This document shows positions 1 to 5,251 of a DNA stretch of 5,352 nt, piece after piece. Source of the stretch: an uncultured Clostridia bacterium. GTDB taxonomy: Bacteria > Bacillota > Clostridia > Oscillospirales > Acutalibacteraceae. Position 1 is the stretch's first letter, and every line of letters begins with the position of its first letter. The notes beneath the pieces are model-generated. The model had not been told where the DNA came from. It worked only from the letters and a program-made list of their open reading frames with translations, and did no database searches. The DNA lies in NCBI GenBank assembly GCA_937898195.1, contig CALEJD010000065.1, positions 1 to 5,352 on the forward strand, read 5' to 3'. A program made the translations under genes and the position numbers.

Positions 1-825
1 TTCTGTGCAGTTGATATGAAAAAAGATGAAATCAAGGCACTCGAAGAAGCTTATGCAAAAGCAGAATGTCCAGTTATTTCTAATAACAGCGCTCACAGAC
101 ATACTCCTGATGTTCCTATGATTGTTCCTGAACTCAACGCAGACCACGCAGCAATTATTCCTGCACAGAGAAAAAGACTTGGTACAAAACGCGGTTTTAT
201 CGCAGTTAAATCGAACTGCTCACTTCAGAGCTATGTTCCTGCTCTCTTCCCTCTTTCAAAGTTTGGTATTAAAGATGTTCTTGTTTGTACATATCAGGCA
301 ATTTCAGGTGCAGGAAAAACATTTGATACATGGCCAGAAATGATTGACAATGTTATTCCATTTATCGGTGGTGAAGAAGAAAAGAGTGAAAAAGAACCAC
401 TTAAAATTTGGGGTAAAGTTGAAGGCGATGTAATTGTTCCTGCAACATCTCCAAACTTTACAGCACAGTGTATTCGTGTTCCTGTATCAAATGGTCATAT
501 GGGCGCAGTGTTTGTAAGATTTGAGAATAAACCATCTAAAGAAGAAATATTAAATATATGGAAAGAATTTGCAGGTCGTGCACAGGAATTAGACCTTCCA
601 CATGCACCAAAGCAGTTCCTTCATTACTTTAAAGAAGATAATATGCCACAGACAAAACTCCAGCGCGACCTTGAGGGTGGTATGGCAATTTCAGTTGGAC
701 GTCTTCGTGAAGATACACAATATGACTATAAATTTGTTTGTCTTTCACATAACACACTTCGCGGTGCTGCAGGCGGCGCTGTTCTTATGGCAGAACTTCT
801 TTGTGCAGAAGGTTATATGGACTAA
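1..825 (+). CDS. asd: Aspartate-semialdehyde dehydrogenase, 5'-truncated by window edge
   Basis: This enzyme makes L-aspartate 4-semialdehyde by NADPH-dependent reduction of 4-aspartyl phosphate, the branch-point step for lysine/diaminopimelate, threonine and methionine. The open frame runs in from base 1 (FCAVDMKKDEIK), so the ATG at 16 is internal. By comparison with archaeal/fungal-like family members of about 350-360 residues, some 85-90 residues with the N-terminal nucleotide-binding GxxGxxG motif are missing. Visible signatures are SNNSAHR, the catalytic cysteine in KSNCS (codon 217-219), the glutamine in TYQAISGAG (295-297), the substrate arginine in RVPVSNGH and the catalytic histidine (496-498), then the GGEEEKSE insert typical of this subtype and a GAAGGAVLMAE C-terminal helix. 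It is the first visible gene of an operon, 12 nt before dapA. The assignment is firm; the cut is only the window edge. Confidence 0.95.
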   Translation, partial: FCAVDMKKDEIKALEEAYAKAECPVISNNSAHRHTPDVPMIVPELNADHAAIIPAQRKRLGTKRGFIAVKSNCSLQSYVPALFPLSKFGIKDVLVCTYQAISGAGKTFDTWPEMIDNVIPFIGGEEEKSEKEPLKIWGKVEGDVIVPATSPNFTAQCIRVPVSNGHMGAVFVRFENKPSKEEILNIWKEFAGRAQELDLPHAPKQFLHYFKEDNMPQTKLQRDLEGGMAISVGRLREDTQYDYKFVCLSHNTLRGAAGGAVLMAELLCAEGYMD

Positions 826-830
826 GGAGA
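824..830 (+). promoter_or_regulatory. Ribosome binding site of dapA overlapping the asd stop
   Basis: The sequence AAGGAGA begins inside the asd TAA stop codon and lies 7 nt before the dapA ATG at 838. The overlap suggests that ribosomes ending asd can pass on to dapA. Confidence 0.8.
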
Positions 831-837
831 GTTTATT

Positions 838-1728
838 ATGAGTAATAATCCTATTTTTACAGGTTGCGGTGTTGCTATTGTAACGCCTTTCAATGATGAT
901 TTAAGTGTTAACTATAAGTCACTTGAAAATCTTCTTGAATTTCACATTGCTAATGGTACTGACTCTATTGTAATTTGTGGTACTACTGGTGAAAGTGCAA
1001 CTCTTACACCAAAAGAACATTCAGATGTTATCAAATTCACTTGTGACGTTGTTAATCACAGAATTCCTGTTATTGCAGGTACTGGCAGTAACGAAACAGC
1101 TTATGCTATCGAACTTTCAAATGACGCTGAAAAAGCAGGTGCGGACGCTATGCTCGTTGTTACACCATATTATAACAAATGCTCACAGCGTGGTCTTGTA
1201 AAGCATTATCAAGCAATTGCTGAAAATACCTCAAAACCAATTATTATTTATAATGTTCCAAGCAGAACTGGTGTTAATGTTCTTCCATCTACATATGCAG
1301 AACTTTGTGAGCATAAAAATATTATTGCTACAAAAGAAGCAAGCGGTAATATTTCACAGATTGCTGAAACAATTGCACTTTGTGGTGATAAACTTGATGT
1401 TTATTCAGGCAACGACGACCAAGTTGTTCCTTTAATGTCACTTGGCGGTAAAGGCGTAATTTCAGTTCTTTCAAACATCTGTCCAAAACTTGCACACGAT
1501 ATTCCAACTCTTTATCTTGAAGGTAAAGTTCAAGAAAGTGCTGAACTTCAGCTTAAATATCTTGACCTTATTAATGCAATGTTTATGGATGTTAACCCAA
1601 TTCCTGTAAAAGTTGCTATGAGAATGATGGGCTTTGATGTTGGTCCACTTCGTATGCCACTTTGTGAAATGGAAGATGCTAAAACTCAGAAACTTGAGGC
1701 TATTCTCAAGAAATATGAATTAATCTAA
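838..1728 (+). CDS. dapA: 4-hydroxy-tetrahydrodipicolinate synthase
   Basis: DapA condenses pyruvate with aspartate semialdehyde, the committed step to diaminopimelate and lysine, in the cytoplasm. The 296-residue product has the usual family length and is an (alpha/beta)8 barrel of the class I aldolase type. Visible active-site residues are GTTGESATL with Thr49 and Thr50, Tyr112 in TPYYN, Tyr138 and Arg143 in YNVPSRTG, and the Schiff-base Lys166 in IATKEASGN. These align with E. coli Thr44, Thr45, Tyr107, Tyr133, Arg138 and Lys161. At the allosteric lysine site, E. coli Ser48, Ala49, His56, Asn80 and Tyr106 are kept (Ser53, Ala54, His61, Asn85, Tyr111), but His53 is Pro58 and Glu84 is Tyr89, which suggests weak or no lysine inhibition. 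The ATG has a good ribosome site 7 nt upstream. Leucine is coded almost entirely by CTT (22 of 27), as in a well-expressed gene. Confidence 0.97.
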   Translation: MSNNPIFTGCGVAIVTPFNDDLSVNYKSLENLLEFHIANGTDSIVICGTTGESATLTPKEHSDVIKFTCDVVNHRIPVIAGTGSNETAYAIELSNDAEKAGADAMLVVTPYYNKCSQRGLVKHYQAIAENTSKPIIIYNVPSRTGVNVLPSTYAELCEHKNIIATKEASGNISQIAETIALCGDKLDVYSGNDDQVVPLMSLGGKGVISVLSNICPKLAHDIPTLYLEGKVQESAELQLKYLDLINAMFMDVNPIPVKVAMRMMGFDVGPLRMPLCEMEDAKTQKLEAILKKYELI

Positions 1729-1748
1729 TCTTAATTGGATGTGAAAAA

Positions 1749-2501
1749 ATGACAAGGATTATTTTAAGCGGTGCGCTTGGAAAGATGGGAAAAGCAATCG
1801 CTTCATGTGTTGAAAACAGAAATGATTGCGAGATTGTTGCAGGTGTCGACTTAGCAAATGAAGAATGCTCTTTCCAAATTTTTAAAGCATTTAATGATAT
1901 CAATGTAGATGCGGATGTGATAATTGACTTTTCACATCCATCAGTACTTGAAGATTTGCTTACATTTGCAAAAGAAAAGAAAATTCCTGCTGTAATTGCT
2001 ACAACAGGACTTAATGAGCAACAAATTGAAGATATTAAAACCGCTTCAAACGATGTTCCACTTTTCTTCTCTGCAAATATGTCAATTGGTGTAAGTCTTG
2101 TTTCAGAACTTGCTAAAAAGGCTGCAAAAGTGCTTCAAAGCAGTTTTGATATTGAAATTGTTGAAGCACATCATAATCAAAAGATTGATGCACCTAGCGG
2201 TACTGCTTTAATGCTTGCTGATTCAATTTGTGAGACACTAGATGAAAAACCAGTTTATGAATTTGACCGTCATTCAAAGAGAATGAAGAGAACAAAAAAT
2301 GAAATTGGTATTCACGCAATTCGTGGTGGTACAATTGTTGGTGAACATGAAATAATTTTTGCAGGTCCAGATGAAGTTATTAAGATTTCACATTCAGCAT
2401 ATTCAAAGCAATTATTTGCAAACGGTTCAGTTAATGCAGGTTTATTCCTTGTAGGCAAAGAACCAGGATTTTATTCAATGAAGGATTTAGTTAACGATTA
2501 A
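1749..2501 (+). CDS. dapB: 4-hydroxy-tetrahydrodipicolinate reductase
   Basis: DapB reduces 4-hydroxy-tetrahydrodipicolinate, the DapA product, to tetrahydrodipicolinate using NAD(P)H. The 250-residue protein fits the shorter Gram-positive form of the family. The N-terminal Rossmann fold has GALGKMG at residues 8-14. Asp34 at the end of the second strand (AGVDL) suggests that NADH is accepted. ATTGL (84-88) and SANMSIGV (108-115) line the cofactor cleft. The signature EAHHNQKIDAPSGTA (139-153) holds His141 and Lys145, the equivalents of catalytic E. coli His159 and Lys163, and IRGGTIVGEH (191-200) belongs to the substrate/tetramer domain. The gene lies 20 nt after dapA; GGATGTG at 1737-1743, one mismatch from GGAGGTG, is the likely ribosome site, and no in-frame upstream start is available in the gap. 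It is followed after 12 nt by the ACT-domain gene. Confidence 0.97.
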   Translation: MTRIILSGALGKMGKAIASCVENRNDCEIVAGVDLANEECSFQIFKAFNDINVDADVIIDFSHPSVLEDLLTFAKEKKIPAVIATTGLNEQQIEDIKTASNDVPLFFSANMSIGVSLVSELAKKAAKVLQSSFDIEIVEAHHNQKIDAPSGTALMLADSICETLDEKPVYEFDRHSKRMKRTKNEIGIHAIRGGTIVGEHEIIFAGPDEVIKISHSAYSKQLFANGSVNAGLFLVGKEPGFYSMKDLVND

Positions 2502-2506
2502 GGAGG
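2500..2506 (+). promoter_or_regulatory. Strong ribosome binding site of the ACT-domain gene
   Basis: AAGGAGG overlaps the last two bases of the dapB stop codon and lies 7 nt before the ATG at 2514. It is the best Shine-Dalgarno match in the operon, so the small fourth protein may be made at least as well as the enzymes. Confidence 0.8.
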
Positions 2507-2513
2507 ATTTAAA

Positions 2514-2966
2514 ATGAAAACTATTGACAATATTACAGTAATTGAGAATGTTACACTTATTTCTATTAACGATTCCCCTGCTGATTTCAAAGTTGTTGCT
2601 CAGATTTTTGAGATGCTTTCAAGTGCAGGTATTGATGTTGATATGATTTCACAGAATCCACCACAAGGCAAAACATCAAATCTTTCATTCACAGTTAACG
2701 ATGATGATTTAGGCAAGGTTTTTGAAACTGCTTCAAAGCTTCGTGAGCTTCACCCTGAATTAAAACTTGCAATCAGCAGTGGTAACACAAAGATTTCAGT
2801 TTTTGGTGAAGGAATGAAAAATTGCCCGGGCGTTGCATCAAAAGTATTTTCTGCTATTGCTGAAACAGGTGTTGAAGTTAGAATGATTACAACATCTGAA
2901 GTTGATATTTCAGTTCTTGTTTATAGTCACGATGGAGATGCAGTTTATGACGCACTCAATTCTTAA
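2514..2966 (+). CDS. Stand-alone tandem ACT-domain protein, aspartokinase regulatory-domain-like
   Basis: This 150-residue protein looks like the C-terminal regulatory region of aspartokinase without any kinase domain. The first ACT unit spans roughly residues 12-75, with the hallmark AGIDVDMISQNPP (38-50) followed by an SFTV strand. The second spans about 83-149, with KISVFGEGMKNCPGVASKVF (aspartokinases have KVSIVGxGMxxxxGVAAKMF here) and VRMITTSEVDISVLV (aspartokinases have INIxMISTSEIKISVVI). In aspartokinases these paired domains bind lysine or threonine at the dimer interface. As last gene of asd-dapA-dapB, 12 nt after dapB and before the terminator, it is probably a soluble amino-acid sensor acting on this pathway, perhaps as a partner of an aspartokinase encoded elsewhere, comparable to the separate beta subunit of B. 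subtilis LysC. Family likeness is clear; ligand and partner are inference. The usual Pro-Gly of the first ACT loop is replaced by SPADFK. Confidence 0.85.
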   Translation: MKTIDNITVIENVTLISINDSPADFKVVAQIFEMLSSAGIDVDMISQNPPQGKTSNLSFTVNDDDLGKVFETASKLRELHPELKLAISSGNTKISVFGEGMKNCPGVASKVFSAIAETGVEVRMITTSEVDISVLVYSHDGDAVYDALNS

Positions 2967-2980
2967 TTAAATAAATATTT

Positions 2981-3009
2981 AAGGCTTACTGATTTGTAAG
3001 CCTTTTTTT
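2981..3009 (+). terminator. Intrinsic terminator of the asd-dapA-dapB-ACT operon
   Basis: A perfect 9-bp stem, AAGGCTTAC (2981-2989) with GTAAGCCTT (2996-3004), encloses a 6-nt loop and runs into seven Ts (3003-3009). It starts 14 nt after the ACT-domain stop codon, which places the end of the operon here and makes read-through into the sigma-factor gene limited. Confidence 0.92.
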
Positions 3010-3042
3010 GTAACCTTTTTATATTATGGATTGTTATATATA
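3009..3042 (+). promoter_or_regulatory. Candidate promoter of the sigma/anti-sigma pair (weak)
   Basis: A promoter is expected between the upstream terminator and the sigma-factor gene. TGTAAC at 3009-3014, followed by a T run, resembles the AAC-containing -35 element of many ECF sigma factors, which often activate their own genes. The matching -10 would lie near 3031-3036, where the sequence (TTGTTA) is a poor match to the usual CGT-type element. A housekeeping reading is an extended -10, TG-T-TATATA at 3032-3040, without a good -35. Neither is strong. Confidence 0.3.
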
Positions 3043-3057
3043 TGAAAGGCCCTTTCA
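3043..3057 (+). repeat. Perfect 15-nt palindrome in the sigma-factor leader
   Basis: TGAAAGG and CCTTTCA face each other around a single central C between the putative promoter and the GTG start at 3074. The one-base centre argues against a stable RNA hairpin of full length and fits better a DNA operator for a dimeric regulator. No specific regulator family is recognised, and chance occurrence is possible. Confidence 0.45.
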
Positions 3058-3073
3058 ATACGGTGGTGAGTTT

Positions 3074-3556
3074 GTGACAAAAGAAGATTTTGATGACGCA
3101 GTTAATAGAAACAATCAAAGATTGTATTTGATTGCACTTACATTTACTCATAATAGGTATGATGCAGAAGATATATTGCAAAATACTTTTCTTAAATTAT
3201 GGAAATATAACAAACCGTTTGTAGATAACTTACATATCGATAAATGGCTGACAGTTGTATGCATAAATGAAAGTAAGAACAATATCAAAAGTTTGTTTCG
3301 CGTACAATATGAATTAAACACAGACGTGTTAGATAAAACAATTTTTGATAATGAAAATCAATATGACCTTTTTAATGCAATTATGTCACTACCCAAAAAT
3401 GAACGCACGGTTATTCATCTCTTTTACTATGAAGACTTAAAAATAAAAGATATTGCAAAAATGCTTAAAATAAGTGAGTCTGCTGTGAAAACTCGTCTTA
3501 ACCGTGCAAGAAATAAAATAAAGCTTATATTAGGAGATGAATGGATAAATGAATAA
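3074..3556 (+). CDS. ECF-type sigma-70 family RNA polymerase sigma factor
   Basis: The product is a small alternative sigma factor that directs RNA polymerase to a limited set of promoters, usually in response to an envelope signal. With the GTG start at 3074 it has 160 residues. Region 2 lies at about 6-72, with YDAEDILQNTFLKLWKY (29-45) for core binding and -10 recognition. Region 4 lies at about 100-155, with LPKNERTVIHLFYYEDL and the helix-turn-helix IKDIAKMLKISESAVKTRL (about 124-142). Regions 1.1 and 3 are absent. I prefer GTG 3074 because GGTGGTGA (3062-3069), one mismatch from GGAGGTGA, sits just upstream. An in-frame ATG at 3026 would add 16 residues but has no ribosome site and would run through the probable promoter and palindrome. 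The gene overlaps the next by 8 nt. It has seven ATA isoleucine codons and mixed leucine codons, unlike dapA. Its regulon cannot be read here. Confidence 0.9.
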   Translation: MTKEDFDDAVNRNNQRLYLIALTFTHNRYDAEDILQNTFLKLWKYNKPFVDNLHIDKWLTVVCINESKNNIKSLFRVQYELNTDVLDKTIFDNENQYDLFNAIMSLPKNERTVIHLFYYEDLKIKDIAKMLKISESAVKTRLNRARNKIKLILGDEWINE

Positions 3557-3914
3557 AACTAAATATAAAGAAGTGTTTTCAAAAGTCCATCCATCAGATG
3601 AAACTATTGAAAGGATTTTTGAAATGACAAATAAAAAATATAACAAAAGCATAAGAACACTTGCTATTGTAATGGCATTAATTGCCGTTCTATGTTCGTT
3701 TGGTATTGTAGGATACGCTTCTACTGATGGTGAAATTAAAGAAACAGTTTCAAATGCAGTCGAAACAATAAAAAAGGAAATTTCAGTTTTAGTCAATGGT
3801 GAAACAGCAACAGCTGTTTTAACAAGTTCAAATGATGATACTGCAACATACAGAGTTGAAGACATAGATGAAGGACTTTATGTTGAAATTAAAATGGCAT
3901 TAGAAAACTCTTAA
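3549..3914 (+). CDS. Short single-pass membrane protein, probable anti-sigma factor
   Basis: This 121-residue protein has a charged N-terminal segment of about 35 residues including VHPSDETIERIFEMTNKK (13-30), one hydrophobic segment at about 36-57 (IRTLAIVMALIAVLCSFGIV), and a 64-residue acidic, probably extracytoplasmic tail predicted as soluble. The positive residues before the membrane segment indicate that the N-terminus is inside. Its position directly after an ECF sigma gene with an 8-nt overlap (ATGAATAA), and the similarity of the N-terminal segment to the short start of clostridial anti-sigma proteins, suggest that it holds the sigma factor at the membrane until a signal arrives. 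There is no zinc-binding HxxxCxxC motif, and the cytoplasmic part is shorter than a full anti-sigma domain, so the role is inferred mainly from context. AGGAG at 3532-3536 is the likely ribosome site, 12 nt before the ATG. Confidence 0.75.
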   Translation: MNKTKYKEVFSKVHPSDETIERIFEMTNKKYNKSIRTLAIVMALIAVLCSFGIVGYASTDGEIKETVSNAVETIKKEISVLVNGETATAVLTSSNDDTATYRVEDIDEGLYVEIKMALENS

Positions 3915-3924
3915 GAAATTAGTA

Positions 3925-3960
3925 AAAAAGGCTTACTGACTGGTTTCAGTAAGCCTTTTT
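3925..3960. terminator. Bidirectional intrinsic terminator between convergent genes
   Basis: A perfect 15-bp inverted repeat (3925-3939 with 3946-3960) encloses a 6-nt loop. The GC-rich core GGCTTACTGA is flanked by an A run on the left (3924-3929) and five Ts on the right, so it gives a stem plus U tract on both strands. It starts 10 nt after the anti-sigma stop and ends 15 nt past the tyrS stop on the opposite strand, and so probably ends both transcripts. Confidence 0.92.
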
Positions 3961-3975
3961 GTTAATATATCGATA

Positions 3976-5202
3976 TTACGCTAAAATTGCCTTGTAGAAG
4001 ACTTTTTTACCTTTTTTAATAATTACATATCCTTTTTCAAAATCAGCTTTTGAGAGTGATTTAAAGGGTTCTGTAACCTTTTCATCATCAACAGATACGC
4101 CACCCTGTTCAATAAGTCTTCTGCACTCACCTTTTGACTTTGCAATACCTGCTTTAATCATAATATCTGATACAAGCACGCTATCATCATTAAAATCGTC
4201 TGCAGTAAGTTCTACTGTTGGCATATTCTCTGTATTACCCTTGCCTGAGAAAAGTGCTCTAGCGCCTTCCTGTGCCTTATTTGCTTCTTCTTCACCATGA
4301 ACAAGCTTTGTAAGCTCAAATGCAAGAATTTCTTTTGCAGTATTTAACTGACTACCTTCCCATGAATCCATCTTTTCAATTTCTTCCATTGGTAAGAATG
4401 TGAGCATTCTGATACATTTAAGAACATCAGCATCATCAACATTTCTCCAATACTGATAGAAATCAAATGGTGATGTTTTTTCAGGGTCAAGCCAAACTGC
4501 ACCTGACTGAGTTTTACCCATCTTTTTACCTTCCGAGTTAAGAAGAAGTGTAATTGTCATAGCGTGTGCATCTTTACCGAGTTTTCTACGGATAAGTTCA
4601 GTACCACCAAGCATATTGCTCCACTGGTCGTCGCCACCAAACTGCATATTACAGCCATATTTCTGGAACAATTCATAGAAGTCATAGCTCTGCATAATCA
4701 TATAGTTGAATTCAAGGAATGAAAGACCTTTTTCCATTCTTTGCTTATAGCATTCTGCAGCCAACATTCTGTTAACGCTGAAGCAAGCACCAACTTCGCG
4801 AAGCACCTCAATATAGTTAAGGTCTAAAAGCCAGTCAGCATTATTTACCATAAGTGCTTTGCCATCAGAAAAATCAATAAAACGGCTCATCTGTTTCTTA
4901 AAGCAATTACAGTTGTGCTGAATTGTTTCTTTTGTCATCATCTGACGCATATCACTTCGACCTGATGGGTCACCAATCATAGCAGTTCCACCACCAATAA
5001 GTGCAATTGGTTTGTTACCTGCCATCTGTAATCTCTTCATAAGGCAAAGTGCCATAAAATGACCAACGTGCAAGCTATCTGCAGTTGGGTCAAAACCGAT
5101 ATAAAAAACTGCTTTACCTTCATTAACAAGATTTTTGATTTCTTCTTCATTTGTTACTTGTGCAATAAGACCACGAGCAACGAGTTCTTCATAAACTTTC
5201 AT
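3976..5202 (-). CDS. tyrS: Tyrosyl-tRNA synthetase
   Basis: TyrRS attaches tyrosine to tRNA-Tyr with ATP in the cytoplasm. The 408-residue product is near the usual bacterial length of about 410-420 and appears intact. The class I Rossmann domain carries YIGFDPTADSLHVGH, with the HIGH-type motif HVGH at 45-48, and KMGKT at 227-231 as the KMSKS-type loop. Tyrosine- and adenylate-binding residues match the Geobacillus enzyme: Tyr34, Asp78, Tyr167, Gln171, Asp174 and Gln193 in GGDDQWSN. An alpha-helical anticodon domain follows, and a C-terminal S4 RNA-binding domain covers about 343-405 (SKGECRRLIEQGGVSVDDE). The ATG at 5202 is preceded by AAGGAG (plus-strand 5210-5215) with a 7-nt gap. A T-box leader upstream indicates induction when tRNA-Tyr is uncharged. 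It is convergent with the sigma cassette and functionally unrelated to the lysine operon. Confidence 0.98.
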   Translation of the reverse strand: MKVYEELVARGLIAQVTNEEEIKNLVNEGKAVFYIGFDPTADSLHVGHFMALCLMKRLQMAGNKPIALIGGGTAMIGDPSGRSDMRQMMTKETIQHNCNCFKKQMSRFIDFSDGKALMVNNADWLLDLNYIEVLREVGACFSVNRMLAAECYKQRMEKGLSFLEFNYMIMQSYDFYELFQKYGCNMQFGGDDQWSNMLGGTELIRRKLGKDAHAMTITLLLNSEGKKMGKTQSGAVWLDPEKTSPFDFYQYWRNVDDADVLKCIRMLTFLPMEEIEKMDSWEGSQLNTAKEILAFELTKLVHGEEEANKAQEGARALFSGKGNTENMPTVELTADDFNDDSVLVSDIMIKAGIAKSKGECRRLIEQGGVSVDDEKVTEPFKSLSKADFEKGYVIIKKGKKVFYKAILA

Positions 5203-5215
5203 TTTAATACTCCTT

Positions 5216-5251
5216 AAAAATAAATAAAGTCCCCTGCAAATTGCAGAGGAC
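5216..5251 (-). terminator. Regulated terminator of the tyrS T-box leader
   Basis: On the minus strand GTCCTCTGC (5251-5243) pairs with GCAGGGGAC (5237-5229), a 9-bp stem with one G-U pair and a 5-nt loop, followed by a T-rich tract (5228-5216). The 5' arm contains the CCTC used by the antiterminator, so the two structures exclude each other, the basis of the T-box switch. Confidence 0.93.

Noticed and set aside
16..18. ATG at 16 as the true start of asd
   Set aside because: The frame is open to base 1 with family-like residues (FCAVD) before it, and the N-terminal nucleotide-binding part is missing, so the gene begins upstream of the window.
1..825. Horizontal transfer of asd from an archaeon because it is of the archaeal/fungal-like type
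   Set aside because: This subtype is common in Clostridia, and the gene sits in a coherent operon with base composition like its neighbours.
1729..1748. Possible regulatory element between dapA and dapB
   Set aside because: The 20-nt gap holds only a modest ribosome site; no hairpin or promoter is visible.
1..2966. Lysine riboswitch or T-box controlling the lysine operon
   Set aside because: No such leader is present within the window; if there is one it lies upstream of the first base.
2963..3181. Minus-strand open frame over the first terminator and the sigma-factor start
   Set aside because: It runs antisense through a clear terminator and a well-supported sigma-factor gene, and its translation shows no recognisable family features.
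3530..3865. Minus-strand 111-codon open frame opposite the anti-sigma gene
   Set aside because: It is the antisense shadow of the anti-sigma gene; its hydrophobic stretches mirror the coding bias of the real gene, and it has no supporting context.
3967..3976. Perfect 10-nt palindrome ATATCGATAT at the end of tyrS
   Set aside because: It is low-complexity AT sequence, lies beyond the terminator and has no linked feature; chance is the simplest reading.
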